Program-made: the position numbers and the translations under genes
In this document: piece by piece, positions 39,374 through 49,339 of the stretch
Numbering within the stretch: position 1 is the first letter of the stretch
Layout: each line of letters starts with the position of its first letter
The notes under the pieces: generated by a model
The model's database searches: none
Seen by the model: the letters and a program-made list of their open reading frames with translations, nothing else
What the model was told of the DNA's origin: nothing
NCBI RefSeq assembly: GCF_001312865.1
Contig: NZ_BBER01000001.1
Location: 496,001-560,000 of the forward strand
Source: Lacticaseibacillus thailandensis DSM 22698 = JCM 13996
GTDB lineage: Bacteria; Bacillota; Bacilli; Lactobacillales; Lactobacillaceae
DNA: 64,000 nucleotides
Reading direction: 5' to 3'

Positions 39374-39584
39374 GGATAGACCTCACAATCTCTTTGCTTA
39401 TCTTTTGTAAGTAACTCGCTATTAATACTACACTGATTAAGCTGAGAACGCTACCCATTTCGTCAAAAAAAGACACAGACAAATTTTAGCCGGGTCTGAT
39501 GACGAGTCTGAGCAATTGTTTATGTTCGTGGTGTCCGCCGGCTGCCTCTTCCAAAAGCTCGCTTTTTGCCGTGTCGGGCGGGAT

Positions 39585-39622
39585 CAAAAAAGGTGCGTGC
39601 AACTTCCCGCTGCACACACCTT
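39585..39622 (-). terminator. Terminator after dnaJ
   Basis: Stem AAGGTGTGTGCA / TGCACGCACCTT on the minus strand with one mismatch, followed by T6, just after the dnaJ stop. Confidence 0.8.
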
Positions 39623-39630
39623 GAATCGTA

Positions 39631-40773
39631 CTACTTGTTAAACGCATCCCGGAACTTATCAAACAAATTACTCTCGTGTGGCTTCACCTTGTCGCCACTC
39701 GCGGCAGCGTACGCCATCAAGGCATCCCGTTGCTTCTGATTCAGTTTCTTCGGCGTCCGGATCTTAACCGTCACGATTTCGTCACCAGTGCCACCACCAT
39801 TCAGGCGTGGGGCACCCTTGCCACGGAGGCGAATCTTCGTCTCGGTCTGGGTGCCCGCTGGCACCTTCAACTGCACGGGTCCGTGCACAGTGTCGGCTTT
39901 GACCTCGTCACCCAAGGCCGCCTGAGCAAAGGAGATATCCAGATTCATCAGGATATCGGCGCCGTCACGCACGTACTTCTTGCTAGGCTGGACACGGAAG
40001 ACCACGTACAGGTCACCAAATGCCGCGCCGTTCTGGCCGGCATCACCAGCGCCATCCAGACGCATTTGCTGACCATCATCGACCCCAGCTGGTACCTTCA
40101 CGTCAATACTGTGACGCTCCTGCTCCACACCAGTGCCGCGGCAATTCGTGCACTTGTCCTTGATTTCCTTACCAGTACCGCCACAGACATCACAGGTCTC
40201 ACGGGACTGCATGGTCCCCAGCATCGTTTGCCGAGTGACCGTGATAAAGCCTGCACCGTGACACTTGCTACACGTTTGCGGCTGGGCACCGTTCTTAGCC
40301 CCAGTACCGTTGCAGACGTGGCACCGCCCCTGACGGTTGTAACTAATGTTTTCTGACTTACCAAAGACAGCCTCTTCAAACTTCAAGTCCATCCGGTACT
40401 GCAGGTCAGCCCCGCGACGTTGACGCGCCTGAGTGGCCGCACCCTGGGCGCCACCACCGAAGAACGAACTGAAAATGTCATCAAAACCACCAAAGCCGCC
40501 GCCATCAAACCCACTGTAGGTCTGACCGCCAGCACCACCGCCAAAGCCCTGGGGACCGTCGGCGCTACCATACTGGTCGTACGCGGCCTTCTTCTGCTTG
40601 TCAGACAAGACGGAGTAAGCTTCGTTGATCTGCTTAAACTTTTCTTCAGCGCCCGGTTCGTGGTTGATATCTGGGTGGTACTTCTTAGACATCTTCCGGT
40701 ACGCCTTACGAATTTCATCTTCACTGGCGTCCCGGCTAACACCTAAAATCTCGTAGTAATCTTTATCAGCCAT
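39631..40773 (-). CDS. dnaJ: Chaperone protein DnaJ (Hsp40)
   Basis: Co-chaperone stimulating DnaK ATPase and delivering substrates. 380 residues, intact. J domain [20 protein letters not shown] with HPD in [12 protein letters not shown], then a Gly/Phe-rich linker. Four zinc repeats follow: [36 protein letters not shown]. Substrate-binding C-terminal domains carry [20 protein letters not shown]. Last gene of the hrcA operon. Confidence 0.96.
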   Translation of the reverse strand: MADKDYYEILGVSRDASEDEIRKAYRKMSKKYHPDINHEPGAEEKFKQINEAYSVLSDKQKKAAYDQYGSADGPQGFGGGAGGQTYSGFDGGGFGGFDDIFSSFFGGGAQGAATQARQRRGADLQYRMDLKFEEAVFGKSENISYNRQGRCHVCNGTGAKNGAQPQTCSKCHGAGFITVTRQTMLGTMQSRETCDVCGGTGKEIKDKCTNCRGTGVEQERHSIDVKVPAGVDDGQQMRLDGAGDAGQNGAAFGDLYVVFRVQPSKKYVRDGADILMNLDISFAQAALGDEVKADTVHGPVQLKVPAGTQTETKIRLRGKGAPRLNGGGTGDEIVTVKIRTPKKLNQKQRDALMAYAAASGDKVKPHESNLFDKFRDAFNK

Positions 40774-40855
40774 CTTTGCCTCCCCAAAATCGGGTTTCCA
40801 AATTCTAGTAATACATACCCATCTAATTTAACACAGGTACAACCATAGCAAAAGA

Positions 40856-40881
40856 CCAAGGCCCGCCATGAGCGGCCTTGG
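40856..40881 (-). terminator. Hairpin between dnaK and dnaJ
   Basis: Stem CCAAGGCC / GGCCTTGG with 10-base loop, then TCTTTTGC on the minus strand. It may reduce transcription into dnaJ. Confidence 0.55.
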
Positions 40882-40899
40882 CCCGTTTTGCCACGTTAA

Positions 40900-42770
40900 T
40901 TACTTCTTGTCGCCGTCATCAGTATCGGTATATTCGCCGTTAATGGTATCGTCATCCTTGCCATCAGCACTGTTGGCGCTGCTACCGGCATCGCTGCCAG
41001 CGGCGCTACCAGCACCAGCTGCGCCGGACTGCGCGGCCTGGGCCTGCTGGTACAACTTGACCGTCATGTCCTGGACGATCTTGTTCAGCGCGTCCTTCTT
41101 TTCCTTCATGGCGTCAATGTCGTTCTTCTCCTGGGCCTTCTTCAGCTCATCGCGAGCATCCTCAGCCTTCTTGATGTCGGCATCGTCAACCTTGCCCTTA
41201 ACGTCCTTCAGGGTCTTGTCGGTCTGGAACAGGAGTTGGTCGACTTCGTTCTTCAGGTCAACCTCTTCCTTACGCTTCTTGTCGGCGTCCGCGTTGGCTT
41301 CAGCTTCCTTCACCATGCGGTCGATTTCTTCATCAGACAGACCTGACGAACTCTTGATGGTGATGTTCTGGGACTTGCCAGTGCCATATCCTTGGCGGAT
41401 ACCTGCACGATCCCGTTCTTATCAATGTCGAACTTAACTTCGATTTGTGGCACACCACGTGGTGCCGCCGGAATGTCCGACAGCTGGAACCGCCCCAAAG
41501 TCTTGTTGTCCGCGGCCATTGGGCGTTCACCCTGGAGCACGTGGATATCAACGGCTGACTGGTTGTCCGCCGCCGTACTGAAGACTTGCGACTTGCTGGT
41601 TGGAATCGTGGTGTTACGGTCGATCAACTTGGTGAAGACACCACCCATGGTTTCAATCCCCAAGGACAGTGGCGTAACGTCCAACAGCACAACGTCCTTC
41701 ACGTCACCGGAAATGACACCACCCTGGATAGCGGCACCTAAGGCCACGGCTTCATCTGGGTTGATGGAGTGGTCAGGTTCCTTACCCGTCCAGTTCTTAA
41801 CGGCTTCCTGAACGGCCGGGATCCGGGTCGAACCACCGTTCAGGATAACCTTATCGATGTCACCGTTGGACAAGCCGGCATCCTTCAAGGCGTTCTGCAC
41901 TGGAATCCGCGTCTTTTCAACCAGGTCAGCCGTCATTTCGTCGAACTGAGCCCGGGTCAACGTCTTCTCCAAGTGCAGTGGACCGTTAGCACCAGCTGAA
42001 ATGAATGGCAGGGAAATCTGGGTCTGAGAAACACCAGACAGATCCTTCTTGGCCTTTTCGGCTGCATCCTTCAACCGCTGCATTGCCATCTTGTCCTTGG
42101 ACAAGTCCACGCCGTTGTCAGCCTTGAAGCCTTCAACCAACCAGTCGATGATCTTGTTATCAAAGTCATCACCACCGAGGTGGGTATCACCGTTCGTGGA
42201 CAATACTTCGAAGACACCGTCACCTAACTGCAGGATGGAAACATCAAACGTCCCACCACCAAGGTCGTAAACCAAAACCTTCTCGTCGTCGTCAGACTTG
42301 TCCAGGCCGTATGCCAAAGCGGAAGCAGTTGGTTCGTTAACGATCCGCTTAACGTCCAAACCCGCAATCTTGCCGGCATCCTTAGTGGCCTGACGCTGGC
42401 TGTCGTTGAAGTAGGCCGGTACGGTGATGACCGCTTGTGTCACGTCTTCACCGAGGTAGTCCTCAGCAAACTTCTTGATGTACTGTAAAATCATGGCCGA
42501 GATTTCTTGCGGCGTGTATTCCTTATCGCCGACCTTGACCTTGTAACCTGCTTCACCCATGTGCCGCTTAATTGAAATAATGGTGTCGGGGTTAGTGATT
42601 GCCTGACGCTTAGCCACTTCACCAACCTGGATCTCGCCATCCTTAAACGCAACCACGGACGGGGTCGTCCGGTTACCTTCTGGGTTGGTGATAATCTTGG
42701 GTTCGCCACCTTCAAGGACGGCGACGGCACTGTTAGTAGTACCTAAGTCAATACCAATAATCTTTGCCAT
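40900..42770 (-). CDS. dnaK: Chaperone protein DnaK (Hsp70), one frame break
   Basis: ATP-driven folding chaperone. [20 protein letters not shown] opens the nucleotide domain; others are [40 protein letters not shown] and [15 protein letters not shown]. The substrate domain reads [20 protein letters not shown]. The helical lid and an Ala/Gly/Ser-rich tail follow, ending [10 protein letters not shown] is missing near 41394, restoring [13 protein letters not shown]. Corrected length is 623 residues, normal. CIRCE control is shared through the operon. Confidence 0.95.
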
Positions 42771-42802
42771 ATTGATTTACTCCTTAAATTTAATTAACTA
42801 TT

Positions 42803-43366
42803 TTATTTAGCAACAACTACCATGGCTGGACGCAAAACCCGGTCATGCAACTGGTAACCCTTTTGCAGAACCTGCGCCACCGTGTCGGCCGGATGCTGGT
42901 CATCCGCCGTAATGGTCTGCACAGCTTGATGCACGTTAGGGTCAAACTTTGACCCTTCCGCCTGGATTTCGGTGACCCCGGCTTCCTTGAGGGCTTGCTG
43001 AAGGTGACTAGCCACCATCGAAACCCCCTGCTTCAACTGTTCGGCGGCCGGATCGGTCACCTCAGTTGCCAGGGCCCGTTCCAGGTTATCCAGCGACGGC
43101 AAAATCGCCGTAATGACCTTCTGACCGTCGTAACGGGCCAGTTGTTCACGCTCCTTCTTGAACCGGGCGTTCATGTTCTTGATTTCTGCTGCTGCTCGCA
43201 GGTAATTATCCTCGAGCTCGTCCCGCTCGGCCTGTAATTGCTTCGTGGCCTCGGCGTCGGGACTGTCAGCAGCAATCAAGTGCTCCAAGTCTTCTGCCGA
43301 CCGCTCCAAATTTTCTTTGGCGACGTCAGCACCTGATTCGGGCTGTTGCCCTTCCTTTTTGGACAT
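42803..43366 (-). CDS. grpE: Nucleotide exchange factor GrpE
   Basis: Releases ADP from DnaK. 187 residues from ATG 43366 ([12 protein letters not shown]), behind AAAGGAGC; the frame extends further up but without a ribosome site. Long acidic coiled-coil N-terminus, then [32 protein letters not shown] and [13 protein letters not shown], and the beta domain [20 protein letters not shown]. Between hrcA and dnaK. Confidence 0.94.
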   Translation of the reverse strand: MSKKEGQQPESGADVAKENLERSAEDLEHLIAADSPDAEATKQLQAERDELEDNYLRAAAEIKNMNARFKKEREQLARYDGQKVITAILPSLDNLERALATEVTDPAAEQLKQGVSMVASHLQQALKEAGVTEIQAEGSKFDPNVHQAVQTITADDQHPADTVAQVLQKGYQLHDRVLRPAMVVVAK

Positions 43367-43391
43367 TGTGGTGCTCCTTTCCAGACCCACC

Positions 43392-44441
43392 TCAATGGTG
43401 GTCATAGTAGTTAGTTAAGCGTGAGGCTAATTCCGTTCTGAACGCTTCCAGTAAACCGATCATCTTCGAGTACGGCATCGACTTTGGCCCCAGGATGGCA
43501 ATCATCCCCTGACCGTGATCGTTCACCGAGTACCGCGCCGTAATCAAGCTGAGATTACGCAGGGATTGGTCGGATAACTCCGAACCCAGCCGGACCGAGA
43601 TTGGTCGCTGGGCCGCATCGTCATCGGTGTGGGTGTCCAGTAACTCGTTGAGCTCGTCCTGTCGGTCAATTAACCGGTAGATCTGCTTGAGCTCGTTCAA
43701 ATTGTCGGAGCCAAAGTAGTCCATCAGGTTCAACCGGCCGCCAACGTAAAACCGCTCGCTGACTGCCTTCCGCAGGACATCGCCAAAAGCATCCAGGAAG
43801 CCCTGCGGCGTCTGCAGTTGCTGCATCAACATAGCGGGAACATCGGTCCGCAACTTTTGCGCCACGGTGGTCAGGCTTTCGCCTACTAGCTGGTCGTTGA
43901 TAATGCGGATGGCCTTCTCCACCTGCTCGGATGCCAACTCCCGCGGCAACGTGAATACCTGGTTCTGCACGCTCCCATCACTAGCCACAATGATGGCCAT
44001 GACCTGATGGTTGCCGAGCGGCACTAGCCTGAAGCCTTCAAGGGTCAGGTTAGCCACCTCGGGTCCCAGGGTAATGGCAGTGTAGCTGGTTAAGTTGGAC
44101 AGGATCCGCGCCGACTGCTCAATAATCTCGTCGATACGGCCAAAGTCGTTCCCGAAGGACTGACGGATCGTCTGCATCTCCCGTTCTGGCACCCGGGCCG
44201 GGGTCAGCATGTTATCAAGGTAATACCGATAACCAGCCGAACTTGGTACCCGACCAGAACTACTATGGGTCTTACGGATCAACCCAGCGTCCTCCAGCGC
44301 GGCCATGTCGTTACGGATGGTTGCTGAACTCACATGGATGGGTAACGACGTCATGAGGGTTTTACTCCCCACGGGCTGGCCCGTCTCCGTGTACAGCTTG
44401 ATGATATCTTTGAGCACCATCAGCTCCCGTTCTGTTAACAT
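43392..44441 (-). CDS. hrcA: Heat-inducible transcription repressor HrcA
   Basis: Represses class I heat-shock genes by binding CIRCE. 349 residues from ATG 44441 ([20 protein letters not shown]) behind GGAGGTGAGG. The alternative ATG at 44468 lies inside the CIRCE element. Winged-helix N-terminus: [51 protein letters not shown]-like C-terminus ends [16 protein letters not shown]. First gene of the heat-shock operon. Confidence 0.95.
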   Translation of the reverse strand: MLTERELMVLKDIIKLYTETGQPVGSKTLMTSLPIHVSSATIRNDMAALEDAGLIRKTHSSSGRVPSSAGYRYYLDNMLTPARVPEREMQTIRQSFGNDFGRIDEIIEQSARILSNLTSYTAITLGPEVANLTLEGFRLVPLGNHQVMAIIVASDGSVQNQVFTLPRELASEQVEKAIRIINDQLVGESLTTVAQKLRTDVPAMLMQQLQTPQGFLDAFGDVLRKAVSERFYVGGRLNLMDYFGSDNLNELKQIYRLIDRQDELNELLDTHTDDDAAQRPISVRLGSELSDQSLRNLSLITARYSVNDHGQGMIAILGPKSMPYSKMIGLLEAFRTELASRLTNYYDHH

Positions 44442-44457
44442 GTCCTCACCTCCGGAA

Positions 44458-44484
44458 TTAGCACTCATACTTTCTAAGTGCTAA
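44458..44484 (-). promoter_or_regulatory. CIRCE operator
   Basis: TTAGCACTT-N9-GAGTGCTAA on the minus strand: the 9-9-9 HrcA-binding repeat with one mismatch from the perfect consensus. It lies between the promoter and the hrcA start. Confidence 0.93.
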
Positions 44485-44491
44485 CACCAAT

Positions 44492-44520
44492 AATATACAA
44501 CCAGTGATTAGCAATGTCAA
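44492..44520 (-). promoter_or_regulatory. hrcA operon promoter
   Basis: -35 TTGACA (44515-44520), 17-base spacer, -10 TATATT (44492-44497) on the minus strand. Near-consensus vegetative promoter directly ahead of CIRCE. Confidence 0.85.
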
Positions 44521-44596
44521 CGTGCGGTTGCTAAAATGCCGAAAATTCAGCCTAAGTCGGACTTATGCCCCGTCCGCGCGTCCTGCTGCGCGTTAA

Positions 44597-45546
44597 TTAC
44601 CATGGGTGATCCGCCAAGAACGCACGGCTATGCACCTCATCTTGTTGCAATTGCTTGATCAGCCCGTCAGCGTCGACAAACTTCACCTCACCACGCAACC
44701 GGTGACACCAGGCCACTTTGACGGTCTCACCGTATACCTGGGCGTCAAAATCAAAGAGGTTGATCTCCACCGTCAGGGCCCGGCCAGCACCAAAGGTAAC
44801 GTTGTAGCCTACGGACGCCATCCCGTCATACCACCGTCCCTGAACGTAAACGCGGTTAACGTATACCCCAACACCGGGAAGCCACTCGTGCACGGGTGTT
44901 TCGATGTTGAGCGTGGGGAAGCCCAACTCGCGACCACGGGCTTCACCATGAACAACGGTGCCCGAAGTCTGGTAGTCGTACCCCAGCAGGGTTGCCGCCA
45001 AGTCAACGTCACCGGCGGTCAACGCCGTGCGAATACGGGTGGAACTGATCTTGGCACCCGCCAACGTCTGCTCGGGCACCGTGACCACCTCAAACCGGCC
45101 CGCAGCGTATTGCGGCAATAGTGCCATGTTGGCAACGTCATGGGGACCATATGTATAGTCAAACCCGGCCACCACAACCACTGCCTTCAATCCGACCAGG
45201 TACTGATCCACAAATTCTTGGGGCGCTAACCGGGCGAACGACGGTGTAAAGTGCGCCACGTAAAAAAATGTCGACGCCCAGTTGGTCCGCCAACTCCTCT
45301 TTGCGCGCCAACGTGGACAGGTACTTGAACGTAGACGCGTCGGCACCACCATAGACGATGGACGGGTGCACATCGAACGTCATCAACGCTAACGGCACGT
45401 GGCGCGTGTCCGCCAAGGCCCGGGCACGTTTGATCACGGTCTGGTGCCCGCGGTGAACACCATCAAAAAAAGCCTAGCGTCAAAACGATGGGTCCGCTTG
45501 GGCGTTCGGCATCCGTTAATGGTTTAGTAATATCAATTCTTTGCAA
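44597..45546 (-). CDS. ribF: Bifunctional riboflavin kinase/FAD synthetase, two frame breaks
   Basis: Converts riboflavin to FMN and FMN to FAD. The N-terminal adenylyltransferase shows LTLGFFDGVHRGHQTVIKRA, MTFDVHP, VVVAGFDYTYGPHD and KISSTRIRTAL. The flavokinase domain shows GEARGRELGFPTLNIETP, GVYVNRVYV and LTVEINLFDFDAQVYG. Breaks: run 45465-45471 (7, expected 6) between GFF and DGVH, and run 45262-45268 (7, expected 6) restoring VDIFYVAHFTP. The start is TTG 45546 (MQRIDITK) behind AGGGGAA. Corrected length is 315 residues, typical. It lies 10 bases after truB, the standard truB-ribF pair. Confidence 0.93.
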
Positions 45547-45556
45547 ACTAATTCCC

Positions 45557-46495
45557 CTATTTCTGTCGTGGGCGTTGCCGGCCCGCTGTCCGCGGCACCA
45601 CATTACCCAGATACATCGTCTCAGGTTTGTAGGCGCCATCGACAAGCCGGTAAACGCCCTTCATAACGTCCTGCCAGTACACGCGCACGCGCGGGGCAGT
45701 TAAACCATCCGCTAAAAACGAGTGCCCGTGACCAACGATTTCCCATTGAGCAGGCGTGAGGTCAACGGCCGGCAACTGAGCGTAAGCCCAATCAACGCCA
45801 TCAATCAATTGGTTAACGGTACCTGCAGCCGCGGCGGTCTGTAACTCGTCAAGCGTCACACAATCCGCTAGCGTGAACCCGCCACTCTGTTGCCGGGTTA
45901 ACTGGCTCATGACGCAGCGAGGCCCAACTTGCGACCTAAGTCCACCGACAGGGTGCGAATGTAGGTACCCTTGCTGACGGTCGCCCGAAAAGTAAACGAC
46001 TGTGTACCCGCCGTAGCGTCGAAGCTCGTCGGGCCGGTGCGCACAAATTCACTGACGTGGGCGTGGCGTTCAGGCCGTGTGACTGGTTCCCCCGCCCGCG
46101 CGTATTCATACAACCGCCGGCCGTTGACGCGCACTGCGGAATAAAGCGGCGCCACCTGGATGATGTCGCCGACAAAAGTCTGCATGGCCGCGTCAATGGC
46201 CGCATCGGCAAGGGGCGCGGTTAAGGGCGTCCGCTCGACGACCTCCCCGTCCAGGTCCTCAGTGGTGGTGGCAAACCCCAGCGTGACGGCACCGGTGTAG
46301 ACCTTACCACCGCTTTGCAACTGCGTGATGGCCTTCGTCGCCGTACCAATAGCCAGGGGCAGTACGCCGTCCACGTTGGGATCCAGTGTGCCGCTATGGC
46401 CAATTTTTTTTGATGTGCAAAATCTTACGCACTTGGTAGACCACGTCAGCGCTAGTCAGCCCCCGTGGTTTGTTAATTGGTAATAATCCGTCCAT
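45557..46495 (-). CDS. truB: tRNA pseudouridine-55 synthase, two frame breaks
   Basis: Makes pseudouridine 55 in the T loop of tRNAs. MDGLLPINKPRGLTSADVVY, then KIGHSGTLDPNVDGVLPLAI with the catalytic Asp, YEYARAGEPV, VSKGTYIRTLSVDLGRKLG, and a C-terminal PUA-like part starting after MSQLTRQQSGGFTLAD. Breaks: run 46404-46411 (8, expected 7) restoring LHIKKIGHSG, and one base missing near 45912. The C-terminal part otherwise looks like a separate protein but is TruB. Corrected length 312 residues. ATG 46495 behind AAGGAAC. Confidence 0.92.
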
Positions 46496-46510
46496 TAATT
46501 TGTTCCTTAT

Positions 46511-47252
46511 CTAGTGAATGTGTTTACGTTTCTGGGTGCGCTGGTGCCACAAAATGGTCACTACAAAGGCCAGCAGCACAAAGATGCTGAAAAGCACGTT
46601 CGGGATCTCAATATTGATTTGGGGCAGACTGAGAAACAGCTTGACCGCAATCACCGCAATCAACACGTACGCCATGTACAGGAGTTCCGGAATACGCGCA
46701 ATCAGCGTAATCATCAACTGGGCGACAAAGCGCATTGCAAGAATACCAATGCACCCGCCCAGGAGCACGATGACCGGATTACTATCGATGGCCAACGCCG
46801 TCAAAATTGAATCAACCGAAAAGACGATGTCCATGAGCTCCACGGTTAGCACCGTGCCCCAAAATGAGCGGCGTTTGCGCGGCTTGGTTGCAGTTGCTTC
46901 ACTGCTGGGATGATGTTGCTGGTAGAAAAAGTGCACCGACATATAGAGCAAGTAGCCGCGCCCAACGCCTTGATGCCCCAAAAACGCATGAGGTACGTCC
47001 CCATGCCAATTGCAATGAACCGGAACAGGTAAGCACCCCATAAACCATAAATGAGGGCCTTCTTTTCCAAGCTTTGGTTGTGTAAGCCCTGCGTTTGTGC
47101 GGCCAGGACCACCGCGTTATCCACAGACAAAAGGCACTCCATAACGGCGAGCATCAGGATGGTAAGTAAGCCGGAACCCGTTAAAATGGCGGCGTGCCAG
47201 TCACCCGCCGCAAAAAAAAGGGCCCGTATAATTTTTGTATTAGTTGCATCAT
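46511..47252 (-). CDS. TerC-family integral membrane protein, two frame breaks
   Basis: TerC/YkoY-type membrane protein; bacterial relatives export manganese or metallate secreted enzymes. MMQLIQKLYGP opens, then LAVMECLLSVDNAVVLAAQT carries the family acidic motif. The second repeat has VLTVELMDIVFSVDSILTAL. About seven hydrophobic segments and a basic end, QRTQKRKHIH. The A8 run at 47212-47219 should be 6 (or 9), and a base is missing near 46955. About 246 residues. ATG 47252 and 47249 follow AAGGGGG. It sits just before truB; the leader is too short for a yybP-ykoY riboswitch. Confidence 0.85.
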
Positions 47253-47352
47253 GCCCCGGGCCCCCTTTTTTTATACTTAGGTCATATTATAACTTACCGG
47301 TCCCGAGCTGGCTATGATACCCGCGTAACTGCAGTTTGGTATGCAGCCACAA

Positions 47353-49113
47353 TTACCGCCGGGCACGTGTCACGGCTACTTGCTGCCACTGACCAAAGTT
47401 CGTATGATCTGGCGTCAGCGCCAAGTTGCGCACCCGCGTACTTGTGGGTACCAACGTCACCCCGTACGTCAGCGGGACGACTGCGGCCTGATTGAGCATG
47501 TACCGCTGCCAGCGGTGCAAGGCCGCGATGCGGTAACGCTCATTAAATGCCCGCGCACTGTCGATTTGCTGCAACAATTGCGTATTCCGCGCCGTGGCAA
47601 ACCGACTAAAGTTATAGGGTGCTGCCGGCCCGTACAGACTCATCGGCGAAGGCTCGGAGCTGAGTGACCAGGAACCAATGAACGCATCAACATTCTTCGG
47701 GTTGGCCGCCACCAACTTATAAAAGGCATTCATTTCGATTGGGCGCCCGGTCGTGAGCTTCACGCGTAGGCCCACCTTCTTCCATTGCTGAATGAAGTCT
47801 GTATTCATGGCGTCAGTCGTAGCATCACCCTGCATCACCGCCAAGTGAATGGTCAGCGGGTGTCCCTGGGGATCGGTGCGGTAACCATGCCGTCCCATCC
47901 GGTAACCGGCCTGGTTGAGTAGGTGCCGCGCCTTACTTAAATTCAACGTGTAACCACGAGTACGTAAATGGTAGCGCCCGTACGCGGTCGGAATCAGGGT
48001 CGTGCCCCGCGTCCGTGACCCGGGGTAAAGCTTACGCACCACCGCGTCCAAATTCAGGGCATACAGCATCGCCTGCCGCAGACGCCGGTCGCTCATCCGC
48101 GCGTGGGTATCCATCACGTTGCGTCCGGTTTGCTGGTCGAAGTGTCCCAGATTAAAGGCCAGGTACGTATAACTCATGCTCGGTTTACGCAACGTGGTAT
48201 AACCCGCCAGGTGTTTAACATGCGGGTATTGCGCAGAGGGCATGTTGAAGATCAGGTCGTATTGTTTAGCCTTCAACGCCGTGGTCACCTTGGCGTTCGC
48301 CAAAGTCGTGACGTTAATGTGCCACAGATGCGGGGTACCCTTGTAGTAATACGGGTTCCGTGCGTAACGCACCGCCTGCCCATCCACAACTTTGGTCAGC
48401 CGGAAGGGCCCAAACGTTAGCAAACGACTCCGCATGCGGGGACTCTGTGCTAGTTTGGCAAAGGGAATACTTTTGAGGTAATGGTATGGCTCAGCATACT
48501 CCCAGATGTACCCGTTGCCACTATTTTGCATCCCCGGTTTCATGGTCTTAAAGTGCAGTACCACGGTCCGCCCCTGCGTACCCTGTGGCATCGTGATTCC
48601 ACTAATGGTCCGCGCAGTGCCTGCATGATACGCCGCCATACCACGAATGTTTTGGATGGCGTCAGTGTAACGTGCCGACTTGGTCGCACGGTTCGCTAAA
48701 ATTTCGTACGCATACTCAACGTCATGCGCAGTGACGGGTTGCCCGTCAGCCCACCGCACGTGACGTTTAACCGTAATCGTGGCAGTCCGCCGGTGCCGGT
48801 TAAGTTTGATGGTTGCCGCACCTTGCCGGTTAAACCGGTAGTTACGACCCACACCAAAGAGCGACTCGGTACCAAACTGCGTGACGGTCAGGTCAGTAGT
48901 GTCGTCCGCTAATTCGGGTGCAAAGACGCCCGTAAACGGCGTATCGGTAGCAACAGCCACACTCAATGTGCCCCCACTAATTGACCGACTTTGATTAGTG
49001 GTATATGTATGTGCACCAGCACTGGTCTGTGTCTGCGCACGGTGGCCACACCCGGCCAATCCCAGGGCCAACACCCCTACAGTGATCATGGCCCTACCTA
49101 GACGGTTATTCAT
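47353..49113 (-). CDS. Second oligopeptide-binding lipoprotein (OppA paralogue)
   Basis: Intact, 586 residues. MNNRLGRAMITVGVLALGLA then GC forms the lipobox LAGC. The SBP_bac_5 fold shows VRWADGQPVTAHDVEYAYEI, RQAMLYALNLDAVVRKLYPG, TDFIQQWKKVGLRVKLTTGR and SLSSEPSPMSLYG. It is plainly a duplicate of the next gene upstream (same order of motifs, such as NGYIWEYAEPYHYLK), but with Arg/His in many places where that protein has Lys. ATG 49113 with AGGAAGG upstream. A terminator-like hairpin separates it from the upstream oppA, so expression may be lower or independent. Confidence 0.88.
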   Translation of the reverse strand: MNNRLGRAMITVGVLALGLAGCGHRAQTQTSAGAHTYTTNQSRSISGGTLSVAVATDTPFTGVFAPELADDTTDLTVTQFGTESLFGVGRNYRFNRQGAATIKLNRHRRTATITVKRHVRWADGQPVTAHDVEYAYEILANRATKSARYTDAIQNIRGMAAYHAGTARTISGITMPQGTQGRTVVLHFKTMKPGMQNSGNGYIWEYAEPYHYLKSIPFAKLAQSPRMRSRLLTFGPFRLTKVVDGQAVRYARNPYYYKGTPHLWHINVTTLANAKVTTALKAKQYDLIFNMPSAQYPHVKHLAGYTTLRKPSMSYTYLAFNLGHFDQQTGRNVMDTHARMSDRRLRQAMLYALNLDAVVRKLYPGSRTRGTTLIPTAYGRYHLRTRGYTLNLSKARHLLNQAGYRMGRHGYRTDPQGHPLTIHLAVMQGDATTDAMNTDFIQQWKKVGLRVKLTTGRPIEMNAFYKLVAANPKNVDAFIGSWSLSSEPSPMSLYGPAAPYNFSRFATARNTQLLQQIDSARAFNERYRIAALHRWQRYMLNQAAVVPLTYGVTLVPTSTRVRNLALTPDHTNFGQWQQVAVTRARR

Positions 49114-49265
49114 TGTTATTGATCCTTCCTCAATCCCCCACGTCAGTTACAATCACCTAATGCACTCCCCGGGACAGTATAAGCCATCATTTTGCCGCTG
49201 AACAGCGCTAACGCCCAAGTGAAGCGCAAAGCAGCCTCGTGACTGAACCTGCCCGGACAACACAA

Positions 49266-49297
49266 ACGGTCCATCCCCGCAAATGGGGATGGACCGT
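49266..49297 (-). terminator. Terminator between the two oppA genes
   Basis: 13-bp stem ACGGTCCATCCCC / GGGGATGGACCGT with 6-base loop; weak T tail (TTGTG) on the minus strand. Confidence 0.7.
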
Positions 49298-49339
49298 CAT
49301 GATCTTGAAACTATCGTTGAGAGAAAGGTAACGCACAGG

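Noticed and set aside
45557-45910. Separate 117-residue protein after truB
   Set aside because: It is the C-terminal domain of TruB split off by a single missing base.
47253-47352. yybP-ykoY manganese riboswitch upstream of terC
   Set aside because: Candidate -10 leaves a leader of only about 45 bases, too short, and the conserved internal loop is absent.
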